From Pseudomonas sp. (lineage in GTDB: Bacteria > Pseudomonadota > Gammaproteobacteria > Pseudomonadales > Pseudomonadaceae): a DNA stretch of 64,000 nucleotides. Of the stretch, positions 10,229-19,419 are shown piece by piece. Within the stretch, counting starts at the first letter, position 1, and every line of letters begins with the position of its first letter. Where the stretch lies: positions 22,761 to 86,760 of the forward strand of contig JAKUTK010000017.1 of NCBI GenBank assembly GCA_022448005.1, written 5' to 3'. The notes beneath the pieces were generated by a model that ran no database searches, was not told the DNA's origin, and worked only from the letters and a program-made list of their open reading frames with translations. The position numbers were made by a program, and so were the translations under genes.

Positions 10229-12325
10229 TTACGCCGCCTCTACCTCCACCGGTACGCCATTGAGTGCTGCGTTTCCCGACAAGGCATCGAGCTGGCGCTC
10301 GTCGGTGAGGTCGTTGGCACTGGCGCCCGGCTGGCGATTGGCAATCTCCAGCTGCGCACCGGGACGACCATGGCCCCAGCCATGCGGCAGGCTGACCACA
10401 CCGGGCATCATCTCGTCGCTGACAGCCACTTCAACTTCGATCATGCCGACCCGCGAGCGTACCCGCACGCGCTGACCGTCAAGCAGCCCCAGCCGGCTCA
10501 GATCAGCCGGATTCATCAGCAGCTGATGGCGCGGCTTGCCCTTCACCAATCGGTGGTAGTTGTGCATCCAGGAGTTATTGCTGCGCACATGGCGGCGGCC
10601 TATCAGTACCAGCTGATCGGCCGGCGCCGCGATCGACGCAGCAAAACGCTGCAGGTCACCGAGGAACAGCGGGGGCGCCGCCTGAACGCGCCGGCCTTCG
10701 GTTTTCAGCCGCCCGGCCAGATTGGGCTTCAGCGGACCGAGATCAAGCCCGTGCGGATAGTCGCGCAGCCGGGAAAGACTCAAGTCCAGTTCGCTTTTCT
10801 CGCCATAAGGGCCGGCACGCAGGCCACGATCGATCATCTGTTCTGGCGCGACGGTGGGCTTGAGATCGCCGCCGGTGCGCGCCGCGAACGCCTTGGCCAG
10901 GCCGATGAAAATTTCCCAGTCATGCAGCGCACCCGCCGGCTTGCTGAGTACCGGCTCGTTGAAGCGGGTAACGTTGCGCACCGCGAACGTGTTGAAGGTG
11001 GTGTCGTAATGATCATGCTCCAACGGCGCCGTCGGCGGCAGGATCAGATCAGCGTAGCGGGTCGTTTCATTGATGTAGAAATCCACGCTGAGCATGAATT
11101 CCAGACCGTCGAGCGCCTGTTCCAGCTTGCGCCCGTTGGGTGTGGAAAGCACCGGATTGCCGGCTACCGTCACCAGCGCGCGAATCTGCCCGTCCCCTTC
11201 GGTAAGCATCTCCTCGGCCAGCGCTGAAACCGGCAGCTCACCGCCGTATTCCGGCAGTCCTGAAACCCGGCTCTGCCAGCGGTTGAAATGTCCGCCGGAG
11301 GTGTTTGCCACGAGATCCACCGCCGGCTCCGTGCACAGCGCGCCCCCGACTCGATCCAAGTTGCCAGTGACCAAGTTGATCGACTGCACCAGCCACTGGC
11401 ATAGCGTGCCGAACGCCTGGGTCGAAACGCCCATCCGGCCGTAGCAGACCGCTTTGTCCGCCGCAGCGAAATCCCGCGCCAGTTGCCGAATCTGCACAGC
11501 CGGCACGCCGCAGCGCGGCCCCATCGCTTCCGCAGTGAACGGCGTAACCGCGGCTTGAAGTTCATCCAGCCCCTCTATCGGAAGATGGCTGGCACGTGTC
11601 AGGCCTTCATCGAACAACGTATTGAGCAAGCCGAACAGCAACGCCGCATCTTCGCCAGGGCGGACGAACAGATGCTGATCGGCAATAGCGGCGGTTTCAC
11701 TACGGCGCGGATCGACTACCACCAGCTTGCCGCCGCGCGCCTGCACGGCCTTGAGGCGCTTTTCCACGTCCGGGACGGTCATGATGCTGCCGTTGGAGGC
11801 CAGCGGATTGCCTCCAAGGATCAGCATGAAATCGGTATGGTCGATGTCTGGAATCGGGATCAACAGTCCGTGGCCGTACATCATCAGGCTGGTCAGGTGA
11901 TGCGGCAGCTGATCGACCGAGGTGGCTGAAAAGCGATTGCGGGTTTTCAGCTGGCCCAGAAAATAGTTGCTGTGGGTCATCAGCCCGTAATTGTGCACGC
12001 TGGGGTTGCCCTGATAGACCGCCAACGCATTATTGCCATGCCGCTCGCGGATCTCAGCCATGCGCTCGGCGACCAGCGCAAACGCCTCGTCCCACTCGAT
12101 CGCCTGCCACTCGCTGCCGACACGACGCATCGGATGACGCAGGCGGTCCGGATCGTTCTGGATGTCCTGCAACGCGACGGCCTTGGGGCAGATGTGGCCG
12201 CGACTGAAGCTGTCCTGAGCGTCGCCCTTGATCGATACGATCTGCTCATCACGGGTTTCGATGGTCAGGCCGCAGATGGCCTCGCACAGGTGACAGGCAC
12301 GGTGGTGCTGGGTCGTTTCGCTCAT
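10229..12325 (-). CDS. molybdopterin-dependent oxidoreductase with N-terminal 4Fe-4S motif
   Basis: A 698-residue member of the bis-MGD family (formate dehydrogenase/nitrate reductase-like). The N terminus carries Cys11-x2-Cys14-x3-Cys18 and Cys46 (RGHICPKA), the ligands of a 4Fe-4S cluster. It continues with the molybdopterin domains and a C-terminal molydopterin-dinucleotide-binding domain (LVLIGRRHVRSNNSWMHN; RVRVRSRVGMIEVEV). There is no twin-arginine signal, so it is probably cytoplasmic. There are no electron-transfer or membrane subunits beside it, and the substrate cannot be named from sequence. Confidence 0.88.
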   Translation of the reverse strand: MSETTQHHRACHLCEAICGLTIETRDEQIVSIKGDAQDSFSRGHICPKAVALQDIQNDPDRLRHPMRRVGSEWQAIEWDEAFALVAERMAEIRERHGNNALAVYQGNPSVHNYGLMTHSNYFLGQLKTRNRFSATSVDQLPHHLTSLMMYGHGLLIPIPDIDHTDFMLILGGNPLASNGSIMTVPDVEKRLKAVQARGGKLVVVDPRRSETAAIADQHLFVRPGEDAALLFGLLNTLFDEGLTRASHLPIEGLDELQAAVTPFTAEAMGPRCGVPAVQIRQLARDFAAADKAVCYGRMGVSTQAFGTLCQWLVQSINLVTGNLDRVGGALCTEPAVDLVANTSGGHFNRWQSRVSGLPEYGGELPVSALAEEMLTEGDGQIRALVTVAGNPVLSTPNGRKLEQALDGLEFMLSVDFYINETTRYADLILPPTAPLEHDHYDTTFNTFAVRNVTRFNEPVLSKPAGALHDWEIFIGLAKAFAARTGGDLKPTVAPEQMIDRGLRAGPYGEKSELDLSLSRLRDYPHGLDLGPLKPNLAGRLKTEGRRVQAAPPLFLGDLQRFAASIAAPADQLVLIGRRHVRSNNSWMHNYHRLVKGKPRHQLLMNPADLSRLGLLDGQRVRVRSRVGMIEVEVAVSDEMMPGVVSLPHGWGHGRPGAQLEIANRQPGASANDLTDERQLDALSGNAALNGVPVEVEAA

Positions 12326-12559
12326 CGCGGGCTCCAGAGATTGTTCTTGTAATCAGAACACTCTAGGCCGGAGCCGGGCCTGCGCCAATCATGCACGCCC
12401 AGGCAAATAGCGCCCGATTCAGATAACCGATCTTGCTCAGGCCAGTCAGCGGAAGGCATGGGGACCTGAAGCCCCAGCGGTCCGCAAACCGACACCACTT
12501 GCAGCAGCGATAGCCCGGACGTCTTGAGCCCTATATCGCGCAGGGTGCAGACCGAGCGG

Positions 12560-14275
12560 TCATCGCGCAGCGATATGCGCAACCAGTAGCTGCACGCTTT
12601 CCCGACCGCGAAACTCGTTCACATCCAACTTGTAGGCCAGATCGGCCCAGCGCACGGTGGGGTTGGGCCACAGCTCGCGATCGATATTGAACGCGATTCC
12701 ATCGAGGGTCAGAGAGCCGCATTCGCTCTTGAGCACCATCTTCAGGTGCTTCTCGCCGACCAGCCGCTGCTGCACCAACTGGAAAACGCCGTGAAACACT
12801 GGTTCGGGGAAGTGCTGCCCCCATGGCCCGGCGTTGCGCAGCGCCTTGGCCAGCTCTAGATGGAATTCCTCGACACTCAATTGGCCATCGGTCAGCAGAC
12901 GCCCGGTGAGGTCGTCCTCGCAGAGCTGACGACGTACCTCGGCATCGAATGCCGCAGCGAAGGCACCGAAATTAGCCTCGGGCAGCGACAGGCCAGCGGC
13001 CATCGCGTGGCCGCCAAACTTGCTGATCAAACCCGGATGGCGCGCAGCAACGGCATCGAGTGCATCGCGGATATGAAAACCAGGCACCGAGCGAGCCGAA
13101 CCCTTGAGCACGCCCTCCCCTGCATCGGCAAAGGCGATGGTCGGACGGTGATACCGTTCCTTGAGCCGTGAAGCGAGAATGCCAATGACGCCTTGGTGCC
13201 AGTCAGGCTCGAAGAGGCATAGGCCGAACGGCATGTCTTCGAGCGGCAGATCCTTCAGTTGGGCCAGCGCCTCGCGCTGCATCCCCTGCTCGATGCCCTT
13301 GCGCTCCTGGTTGAGCTGGTCGAGCTGAACGGCCATGTCCCGCGCCAGTGCTTCGTCTTCACAGAGCAGGCATTCAATCCCCAGCGCCATGTCATCGAGA
13401 CGACCCGCCGCATTCAGTCGCGGGCCGAGAATGAAGCCGAGATCGGTCGAGGTGATACGGCTGTAATCGCGACCCGCGACCTCCAGAATCGCGCGCAATC
13501 CAGGGCGCGCCCGCCCTGCGCGAATTCGCGCCAGTCCCTGATGAACAAGTATTCGATTGTTCGCGTCCAGCGGAACCACATCGGCGACGCTGCCCAGGGC
13601 GACCAGATCCAGCAGTTCGGCAAGGTTTGGCTCCGACCAGCCGTTGCGACTGAACCAGCCCCGTTTGCGCAACGCTGCACGCAAGGCCAGCAGCACATAA
13701 AAGATGACACCGACGCCTGCAATGCATTTGCTTGGAAAGGCACACTCAGGCTGGTTGGGATTGACGATGGCGTCGGCCGCCGGCAGCTCTGTGCCCGGCA
13801 GGTGATGGTCGGTCACCAGGACCTTGAGGCCTGCCGCCTTGGCTGCCGCTACGCCGTCGACGCTGGAAATGCCGTTATCCACCGTCACCAGCAGATCAGG
13901 CCGACGCTCGAGCGCCACGGCAACGATCTCTGGCGTCAGGCCGTAGCCGTACTCGAAGCGATTGGGCACCAGATAATCCACGTGCGCAGCACCCAGCTGA
14001 CGCAGGCCCAGAACACCCACGGTACTGGCGGTTGCGCCGTCGGCATCGAAGTCACCGACGAACAGGATGCGCTGGCGGCTTTCCAGCGCCTCGACCAGCA
14101 GCGCCACAGCGGCGTCGATGCCCTTGAGTTGACCGTAGGGGATCAAGCGCGCCAGGCCCTTGTCCAGCTCGCTGATCGACTGCACACCACGGGCTGCGTA
14201 GAGACGCGTCAGCAGCGGCGGCAAGTCGCCCAGGTCGGGAAGCTGCTCGGGAAGGGGGCGAGGTTCGATACGCAT
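12560..14275 (-). CDS. recJ: single-stranded-DNA-specific exonuclease RecJ
   Basis: A 5'-3' exonuclease on single-stranded DNA, used in RecF-pathway recombination, mismatch repair and replication-fork processing. The 571-residue protein has the usual length. Visible motifs are the DHH-superfamily DFDADG (residues 75-80), DNGISSVDG, and the name-giving DHHLPG, all metal ligands. The DHHA1 region (SKFGGHAMAAG) and a C-terminal OB-fold follow. The downstream molybdopterin gene is separated by about 230 bases and probably independent. Confidence 0.97.
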   Translation of the reverse strand: MRIEPRPLPEQLPDLGDLPPLLTRLYAARGVQSISELDKGLARLIPYGQLKGIDAAVALLVEALESRQRILFVGDFDADGATASTVGVLGLRQLGAAHVDYLVPNRFEYGYGLTPEIVAVALERRPDLLVTVDNGISSVDGVAAAKAAGLKVLVTDHHLPGTELPAADAIVNPNQPECAFPSKCIAGVGVIFYVLLALRAALRKRGWFSRNGWSEPNLAELLDLVALGSVADVVPLDANNRILVHQGLARIRAGRARPGLRAILEVAGRDYSRITSTDLGFILGPRLNAAGRLDDMALGIECLLCEDEALARDMAVQLDQLNQERKGIEQGMQREALAQLKDLPLEDMPFGLCLFEPDWHQGVIGILASRLKERYHRPTIAFADAGEGVLKGSARSVPGFHIRDALDAVAARHPGLISKFGGHAMAAGLSLPEANFGAFAAAFDAEVRRQLCEDDLTGRLLTDGQLSVEEFHLELAKALRNAGPWGQHFPEPVFHGVFQLVQQRLVGEKHLKMVLKSECGSLTLDGIAFNIDRELWPNPTVRWADLAYKLDVNEFRGRESVQLLVAHIAAR

Positions 14276-14582
14276 CTGTTGATTATCCGGTGCAGCGTGA
14301 AGTGGGTGACAGTCATAGCGGAGGGCGCAGGCTGGCCATCGCGGCGGACATGGTAGACGCTACCGCGCAGAGGCGGCTCTTGAGTCCGATGGTCAGGCAG
14401 CCGCGGCAGAAGTACCGACGCAGCAGGCGCCGCTTGAACTGGCCGCAAGCATACAGCAATGAATTATTGCCGGGCTGCCCGCCGACGGTGTGCCCTATGA
14501 TCAGGCATCGCGCATCAATGCTTTATCATCGTGACAACCGCGCAAGACCTATACGAAACCCGCCATTACCCCGGAGACCGGC
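14276..14582. other. divergent intergenic region between recJ and pxpA
   Basis: About 307 bases between the divergent recJ and pxpA starts. It must contain both promoters, but I see no strong -35/-10 pair and no clear operator. A good ribosome binding site, GGAG, lies six bases before the pxpA ATG. Short frames here have no recognisable product. Confidence 0.5.
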
Positions 14583-15332
14583 ATGAAGCGCCTGCTACTT
14601 AATTGCGATATCGGCGAGAGTTTCGGGGCCTGGACAATGGGCCTGGACGCCGAAGTCATGCCTTTCATCGATTGTGCAAACGTAGCTTGTGGATTTCACG
14701 CGTCGGACCCGCAGATCATGCGCCGCACAGTGGCCCTGGCCACAGAGCACCAGGTAATGATCGGTGCGCACCCGGCCTACCCTGACCTGGCCGGTTTCGG
14801 GCGCCGCTCCATGGCTTGCAGCCCGGACGAGGTGGAGAACATGCTGCTCTATCAGATCGGCGCGCTGGAAGGCATCTGCCGCGCGGAGGGCACCCAGGTC
14901 AGCTATGTCAAACCCCACGGCGCGCTCTACAACGACATGATGCGCAAGCCCGAACTGCTCTGCGCGGTCATGAAAGCCGTCATCGCCTACTCGCCAACGC
15001 AGCCCTTGATGCTGATGTCGACCCGCGACAACAGCGGCGCCCAGACGCTGGCTGACGAGCTTGGCGTGACCCTGTGGTTCGAGGTGTTTGCTGACCGCGC
15101 CTATGATCCAGACGGCAGGCTGGTCTCCCGCGATCAGCCCGGCGCCGTACATCACGACACCGAGACGGTCGCCGCCCAGGCTCTGAGCCTGGCAAGGGGC
15201 GAAGCGCTCGTCGCCAGCGACGGCAGCCCGCTGAGGCTGCTTGCCGACACCCTCTGCGTACATGGAGACAATGCCGGCTCTGTTGCCGCAGTCCAGCGGA
15301 TACGCCTGGCACTCGAGAACCTGGCGGGATGA
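14583..15332 (+). CDS. pxpA: 5-oxoprolinase subunit A (LamB/YcsF family)
   Basis: PxpA, with PxpB and PxpC, hydrolyses 5-oxoproline (pyroglutamate) to glutamate with ATP, repairing a spontaneous by-product of glutamine and glutathione metabolism. The 249-residue protein has the family's N terminus [13 protein letters not shown], the [13 protein letters not shown] segment and the [11 protein letters not shown] motif. GGAG is properly spaced before the ATG. Its last codons overlap the start of pxpB by four bases, so the three genes are translationally coupled. Confidence 0.95.
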   Translation: MKRLLLNCDIGESFGAWTMGLDAEVMPFIDCANVACGFHASDPQIMRRTVALATEHQVMIGAHPAYPDLAGFGRRSMACSPDEVENMLLYQIGALEGICRAEGTQVSYVKPHGALYNDMMRKPELLCAVMKAVIAYSPTQPLMLMSTRDNSGAQTLADELGVTLWFEVFADRAYDPDGRLVSRDQPGAVHHDTETVAAQALSLARGEALVASDGSPLRLLADTLCVHGDNAGSVAAVQRIRLALENLAG

Positions 15333-16033
15333 AGCCACGGATAGAGGTCGTCGGCATCGACTGTCTGATGCTGCGCCTGTTCGACGAGATCGACGAAGCC
15401 CACATGCCCTGGTTGCTCGCGGCAACCGGACGGCTGCGCGATGCCTTCGGTGGCGCGTTGCTAGATCTGGTGCCCTCCTACACCACCTTATTGGTGCACT
15501 ACGACCTGGGCCAGCTCGACGACGATCAGGCGCGTCAGCGAGTGGCTGAAGCGCTGCACAACCTGCAGCCAGACGCTTACGGACAGGCGCGGGAACTAAA
15601 CATTCCGGTGTGGTACGACCCGAGCGTAGGCCCCGAACTAGAGGCATTGGGCCAACGCAGCGGGCTCGGCATGGCAGGCGTGATCGAACTGCACAGCGCC
15701 CGCACCTACCAGGTTTTCGCGCTGGGATTTGCGCCGGGCTTCGCCTTCATGGGGCTGGTCGACGAATGCCTCGCCAGCCCGCGCCTGCAAACGCCGCGTA
15801 AGCGAGTCCCGGCCGGCAGCCTGGGTATCGCTGATCGCCAGACGGCCATCTATCCGCTGGTTTCTCCCGGCGGCTGGAACCTCGTCGGACGCAGCCCGAC
15901 CCGCCTGTTTGATCGTGAGCTGGATGGCTACAGCATCTGGCAACCCGGTGACAGGGTCCGTTTTCAGCCCATCGATCACGCCGAATTCGTCAGGCTAGGC
16001 GGAGACGACACGCCTTACGAGGTAACGTCATGA
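15329..16033 (+). CDS. pxpB: 5-oxoprolinase subunit B (KipI-like)
   Basis: Subunit of the ATP-dependent 5-oxoprolinase, related to the allophanate hydrolase subunit 1 and KipI fold. The 234-residue protein contains the family markers [28 protein letters not shown] and [16 protein letters not shown]. Starts and stops overlap by four bases with pxpA upstream and pxpC downstream, so the three subunits are probably made in fixed ratio. Confidence 0.95.
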   Translation: MKPRIEVVGIDCLMLRLFDEIDEAHMPWLLAATGRLRDAFGGALLDLVPSYTTLLVHYDLGQLDDDQARQRVAEALHNLQPDAYGQARELNIPVWYDPSVGPELEALGQRSGLGMAGVIELHSARTYQVFALGFAPGFAFMGLVDECLASPRLQTPRKRVPAGSLGIADRQTAIYPLVSPGGWNLVGRSPTRLFDRELDGYSIWQPGDRVRFQPIDHAEFVRLGGDDTPYEVTS

Positions 16034-16944
16034 CCCTGCTGATCGAGCGCAGCGGCGCCTTGGCCAGCCTGCAGGACGGCGGTCGATTCAGCGTCCGTCA
16101 TCTTGGTGTGACGCAGGGCGGTGCTGCTGATTGGGTATCGCAATCCTGGGCCAACTGGCTGCTGGGTAATCCACTACATGCCGCCACGGTGGAAATCACC
16201 GTCGGCAATCTAACTCTGCTCGCCGAGACAGATGGCTGCCTGGCTCTGTGTGGCGCCGACCTCGCAGCGACACTGGAAGAACAACCCATCGCGCCGGGAC
16301 GCAGCTTCACCATCCGCAAAGGACAACGTCTGCGCTTCGGCACGCCGCAACTGGGCGTGCGGGCCTATCTCGCCGCGCCGGGCGGATTCGCGGCGCCGCA
16401 ACTCCTGGGCAGCTGCGCCACGGTGCGCCGAGAGGGACTCGGCGGCCTGCACGGCGATGGCGAGCCCCTGACCGAGGGTGATCGGCTGATTTACAGTGGC
16501 GCCCCTGCTAGCGCACGCGAATTGGGCTCTGAACAGAACCCTCCACTGTTTACCGATACGCCACTAGAGGTCGTGCTGGGCGCGCAGATCGGAAATTTCA
16601 GCGGCCAGAGCCTGTTCGACGTGTTCAACCGCCCTTGGACGGTCGACCAGCGTGCAGACCGTATGGGCATCCGCCTGCTGGGGCCAGTGCTGCGCAGTTC
16701 GCGGCAGTCGATGATTTCCGAAGGCGTGCCGCTGGGTGCTATCCAAGTGCCGCCGGATGGCCAGCCCATCGTGCTGCTCAATGACCGGCAAACCATTGGC
16801 GGTTACCCGAGGCTGGGCGCACTGACGCCACTTGCGGTGGCGCGCCTGGCACAGTGCCTGCCCGGCACCGAGGTCCATTTGAAGCCGAAAGCCCTGCAGG
16901 CTGCGCAACGCGAGCAACGCCTGTTACTCGCCAAGTGGCAATAA
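16030..16944 (+). CDS. pxpC: 5-oxoprolinase subunit C (KipA-like, biotin-dependent carboxylase-like fold)
   Basis: Third subunit of the bacterial 5-oxoprolinase; homologous to KipA and allophanate hydrolase subunit 2. It has 304 residues, with typical GALASLQDGGR at the N terminus, YLAAPGGF in the middle, and the RADRMGIRLLG and LLNDRQTIGGYPRLG motifs. The operon contains only pxpABC: unlike some genomes, no NRAMP-like or lactam transporter gene accompanies it. Confidence 0.94.
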   Translation: MTLLIERSGALASLQDGGRFSVRHLGVTQGGAADWVSQSWANWLLGNPLHAATVEITVGNLTLLAETDGCLALCGADLAATLEEQPIAPGRSFTIRKGQRLRFGTPQLGVRAYLAAPGGFAAPQLLGSCATVRREGLGGLHGDGEPLTEGDRLIYSGAPASARELGSEQNPPLFTDTPLEVVLGAQIGNFSGQSLFDVFNRPWTVDQRADRMGIRLLGPVLRSSRQSMISEGVPLGAIQVPPDGQPIVLLNDRQTIGGYPRLGALTPLAVARLAQCLPGTEVHLKPKALQAAQREQRLLLAKWQ

Positions 16945-17060
16945 GGGATACAGCGGCGAAATACCACAGACGGCAGCCCGGCCTGTAGGAGCACAGTATA
17001 GGTAACCCGATCCTGGCGATCCTGATTCAGGCAGGAGAGCAGATACAGTCGGCGAACGCC

Positions 17061-17603
17061 TCAGCCGCGCTCGCCAATCAGCCAGTCAAGCGGCACTTCA
17101 TGCTGGCCGCGCTCATCGGTGATGAACAAGGAACCCTCGCTGACCATCACGCTCCAGCTGATCGCTCTGGGCAAATCGCGCGCCACTGACTCCAGTGCCT
17201 CCTGCCCCACCGCCACCACGTTGATTTTTTTCAGGCTGCGCACGCTGTCGAGCACCTTCGTCTGCCATACCCGCAGATTCCCGTAAGCGACCAAGCTGAA
17301 GCGTTCCGCACGGCGCGAGCACCAGGTGATCCGCTCGGCATCCGGCTGGCCGACTTCGATCCAGTGCAGCACGCGGTCATCGAGGCTCTTTTCCCAGAGC
17401 GCCGGCTCATCGACATCCGACAGCCCGCGACCGAAGGTGAGTTTTTCGTCATACCAGAGCACGTAGGCGATCAGCCGTGCGACCAGGCGCTCCTCTGTCT
17501 CAGAGGGATGCCGAGCAACGGTAAAGCGCAGATCCTGATAAACGTGGCGATCAAGATCGGTGAGATTGATCTCGACCTTATACGGTGTGGCTTGCAGGGC
17601 CAT
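17061..17603 (-). CDS. yaeQ: YaeQ family protein
   Basis: A 180-residue protein of the YaeQ family, which has a PD-(D/E)XK nuclease-like fold; a biochemical activity has not been established for the family as far as I know. The N terminus (YKVEINLTDLDRHVYQDL) and the segment LWEKSLDDRVLHWIEVGQPD are characteristic. Early reports that YaeQ homologues compensate for loss of the antiterminator RfaH have been questioned. It is a single gene, convergent with pxpABC and divergent from bfd. Confidence 0.9.
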   Translation of the reverse strand: MALQATPYKVEINLTDLDRHVYQDLRFTVARHPSETEERLVARLIAYVLWYDEKLTFGRGLSDVDEPALWEKSLDDRVLHWIEVGQPDAERITWCSRRAERFSLVAYGNLRVWQTKVLDSVRSLKKINVVAVGQEALESVARDLPRAISWSVMVSEGSLFITDERGQHEVPLDWLIGERG

Positions 17604-17721
17604 GACAGCTCCGGACGGGAAAAAGGAGACGCAGTTTAGCGTATCGGCACAATTTCAGAGGCGCTCGTAGCACGCCCTTTCAATGCCACAACGAGCATGA
17701 AAAAAATCCGACGAACGTTCT

Positions 17722-17750
17722 TTGACAATCGTTCTCATTATATTTAGCAT
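17722..17750 (+). promoter_or_regulatory. bfd promoter with overlapping Fur box
   Basis: A perfect -35 hexamer TTGACA (17722-17727), a 17-base spacer, and -10 TAGCAT (17745-17750) precede bfd. The sequence GACAATCGTTCTCATTATA (17724-17742) overlaps the -35 and spacer and resembles the 19-base Fur box GATAATGATAATCATTATC in most positions. Occupancy by Fe-Fur would block RNA polymerase, giving the iron-starvation induction known for Pseudomonas bfd. Confidence 0.78.
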
Positions 17751-17783
17751 CCACCACATTCGCAGACCCAACGGGTAGTTCAT

Positions 17784-18002
17784 ATGTACGTGTGTCTTTG
17801 CCAGGGCGTTACTGACGGCCAGATCCGTGAAGCCATCTATGAAGGTTGCTGCAGCTATCGTGAAGTGCGAGATGCCACTGGCGTTGCCACCCAATGCGGT
17901 AAGTGCGCCTGCGTCGCCAAACAGGTTGTTCGCGAAACCCTGAGCGATATACAGACCGCCAGCGCCTCCCTTGCTTACCCAGCGGGATTTTCGCCCGCCT
18001 GA
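17784..18002 (+). CDS. bfd: bacterioferritin-associated ferredoxin Bfd
   Basis: A small [2Fe-2S] ferredoxin that docks on bacterioferritin and reduces the stored ferric iron so that it can be released under iron starvation. The 72-residue protein has the four cluster cysteines of the family at 4, 6, 38 and 41 (CLC and QCGKC). A Fur-controlled promoter lies just upstream, a terminator just downstream, and bfr is the next gene, so iron release and storage genes are adjacent but separately transcribed. Confidence 0.96.
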   Translation: MYVCLCQGVTDGQIREAIYEGCCSYREVRDATGVATQCGKCACVAKQVVRETLSDIQTASASLAYPAGFSPA

Positions 18003-18021
18003 ATCCACATTGATTTACTCG

Positions 18022-18046
18022 AGCCGGGCACATGCCCGGCTTTTTT
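18022..18046 (+). terminator. rho-independent terminator of bfd
   Basis: Perfect stem AGCCGGGCA / TGCCCGGCT with a CA loop, followed by TTTTTT. It separates bfd transcription from bfr, in agreement with opposite iron responses of the two genes. Confidence 0.9.
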
Positions 18047-18133
18047 CTGTTCGCGAATCAAGACCTTGGCCGCCAGTCGCGGAACAGACGTATTCTTATT
18101 TCGCTTTACCCTTTATCATTCAAGGACTTAGGT

Positions 18134-18162
18134 TTGACAGCACCCAGGTTCGTGGCCAGACT
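18134..18162 (+). promoter_or_regulatory. candidate sigma-70 promoter of bfr
   Basis: A perfect TTGACA (18134-18139) lies 17 bases before CAGACT (18157-18162), a weak -10 with three matches. The start of bfr is about 40 bases downstream. I see no Fur box of the quality found at bfd here. Confidence 0.4.
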
Positions 18163-18201
18163 GCTCTTATTAACGAACCCGATTCGACGCAGGGCACCGA
18201 C

Positions 18202-18672
18202 ATGAAAGGCGACAAGCTGGTCATTCAGCATCTGAACAAGATTCTTGGCAACGAACTGGTCGCAATCAACCAGTACTTCCTGCATGCACGCATGTACGAA
18301 GATTGGGGCCTCGGCAAGCTAGGCAAGCATGAGTACAAAGAATCCATCGACGAGATGAAGCATGCTGACAAGCTGATCAAGCGCATCCTCTTTCTCGAAG
18401 GCCTGCCCAATCTGCAGGATCTGGGAAAGCTGCTGATCGGTGAAAACACCCGCGAGATGCTCGACTGCGACCTCAAGCTCGAGCAAGGCGGCATACAGGA
18501 TTTGAAGGTTGCCATCGCCTATTGTGAAAGCGTCGGCGATTACGGCACCCGCGAGCTGCTTGAAGACATTCTTGAATCCGAAGAGGAACACATCGACTGG
18601 CTGGAGACTCAACTGAGCCTGATCGGCAAGGTTGGCATGGAGAACTACCTCCAGTCGCAGATGGACGAGTAA
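18202..18672 (+). CDS. bfr: bacterioferritin (heme-containing ferritin)
   Basis: Subunit of a 24-mer shell that oxidises Fe2+ and stores it as a mineral. The 156-residue protein keeps every ferroxidase ligand at its standard position: Glu18, Glu51, His54, Glu94, Glu127 and His130. Met52, the axial heme ligand between subunits, is also present, so this is a true heme-binding bacterioferritin (BfrB-like) rather than FtnA. I chose the ATG at 18202 (MKGDKLVIQ), the conserved start; the frame is open further upstream but that sequence is not conserved. Confidence 0.96.
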   Translation: MKGDKLVIQHLNKILGNELVAINQYFLHARMYEDWGLGKLGKHEYKESIDEMKHADKLIKRILFLEGLPNLQDLGKLLIGENTREMLDCDLKLEQGGIQDLKVAIAYCESVGDYGTRELLEDILESEEEHIDWLETQLSLIGKVGMENYLQSQMDE

Positions 18673-18688
18673 ACCGTCGTTTTTCAAC

Positions 18689-18717
18689 GAAAACGGGAGC
18701 CTAGGCTCCCGTTTTCG
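18689..18717. terminator. terminator downstream of bfr
   Basis: A fourteen-base-pair inverted repeat, CGAAAACGGGAGCC / GGCTCCCGTTTTCG with a TA loop, sixteen bases after the bfr stop. The U-rich second arm serves as the T-tract. Confidence 0.85.
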
Positions 18718-18783
18718 TTATTGCCTGACGCAACTGAACGTCACATCACGCTGAAATATCGAAGCTTGCCTAAACGTAGGCAT

Positions 18784-18811
18784 AAAAAAACCCGCTCTTT
18801 AGCGGGTTTTT
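18784..18811. terminator. terminator downstream of grxD
   Basis: Stem AAAAACCCGCT / AGCGGGTTTTT with a CTTT loop. Runs of A and T on both sides make it usable from both directions. It lies 11 bases past the stop of the minus-strand gene grxD and backs up the bfr terminator for the opposite direction. Confidence 0.88.
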
Positions 18812-18822
18812 CGGAGTAGCTA

Positions 18823-19149
18823 TCAAGCGCCAGCTTTTTCAACGGCTTGCTTGATCAGCGGTTGCAACTCACCCTTTTCGAACATCTCAAGAATGATGTC
18901 GCTGCCACCGACCAACTCGCCATCCACCCACAACTGGGGAAAGGTCGGCCAGTTGGCATATTTCGGTAGATTGGTACGAATTTCAGGATTTTGCAGGATG
19001 TCGACGTAGGCGAATTTCTCACCACAGCCCATCACAGCCTGGGTCGCACGGGCGGAAAAGCCGCACTGCGGTGCATTGGGCGAGCCTTTCATGTAAAGCA
19101 GCACCGGATTCTTTTCGATCTGCTCTTTGATGGTTTCGATGATATCCAT
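18823..19149 (-). CDS. grxD: monothiol glutaredoxin GrxD (CGFS type)
   Basis: Binds a [2Fe-2S] cluster as a glutathione-ligated dimer, and with BolA-type partners takes part in cluster transfer and iron sensing. The 108-residue protein shows the CGFS active site at 29-32 (PQCGFSA), the glutathione-contact Lys21 and the WPTFPQLWVDGELVGG segment. It sits beside bacterioferritin genes, and the window also holds the isc operon, so it is likely a carrier acting after IscU. A terminator-like hairpin lies upstream of its start, which is unusual. Confidence 0.96.
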   Translation of the reverse strand: MDIIETIKEQIEKNPVLLYMKGSPNAPQCGFSARATQAVMGCGEKFAYVDILQNPEIRTNLPKYANWPTFPQLWVDGELVGGSDIILEMFEKGELQPLIKQAVEKAGA

Positions 19150-19200
19150 GGGGCACCTCGGCTAGTCTCGGTTGCCGCGCATTGTACAGAACAGCAGCCT

Positions 19201-19230
19201 AAAAGCCGAGTCGCGGGCTCGGCTTTTATT
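19201..19230. terminator. isolated terminator-like hairpin between divergent grxD and argF
   Basis: Stem AAAAGCCGAG / CTCGGCTTTT with a seven-base loop, followed by ATT. It is symmetric enough to work both ways. Both neighbours point away from it: grxD starts at 19149 going left and argF at 19420 going right. It therefore ends no visible gene. It may be the relic of a lost gene, the end of an unseen small RNA, or an attenuator in the grxD or argF leader. Confidence 0.7.
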
Positions 19231-19419
19231 AATGCGCATGCAGCACAGCTTCCCTGAAGCGCACGATTTTGGCGCGCTGAGGCCGATTTGCGCCCGCTGA
19301 GGCTTTCTGGATAAGATCGCGCCTTTCCCGTTTCGTCGCCATCTATGCGACCCCTGTCGTAGGCCCTTCTATTTCGTCGAAATCTCCGGCCTCGATTGCG
19401 GCAATGAAAGGTAGTTGAT

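Noticed and set aside
12322..12582. Minus-strand frame of 86 codons between recJ and the molybdopterin gene
   Set aside because: It overlaps the end of recJ, has no ribosome binding site and no similarity to any family I know.
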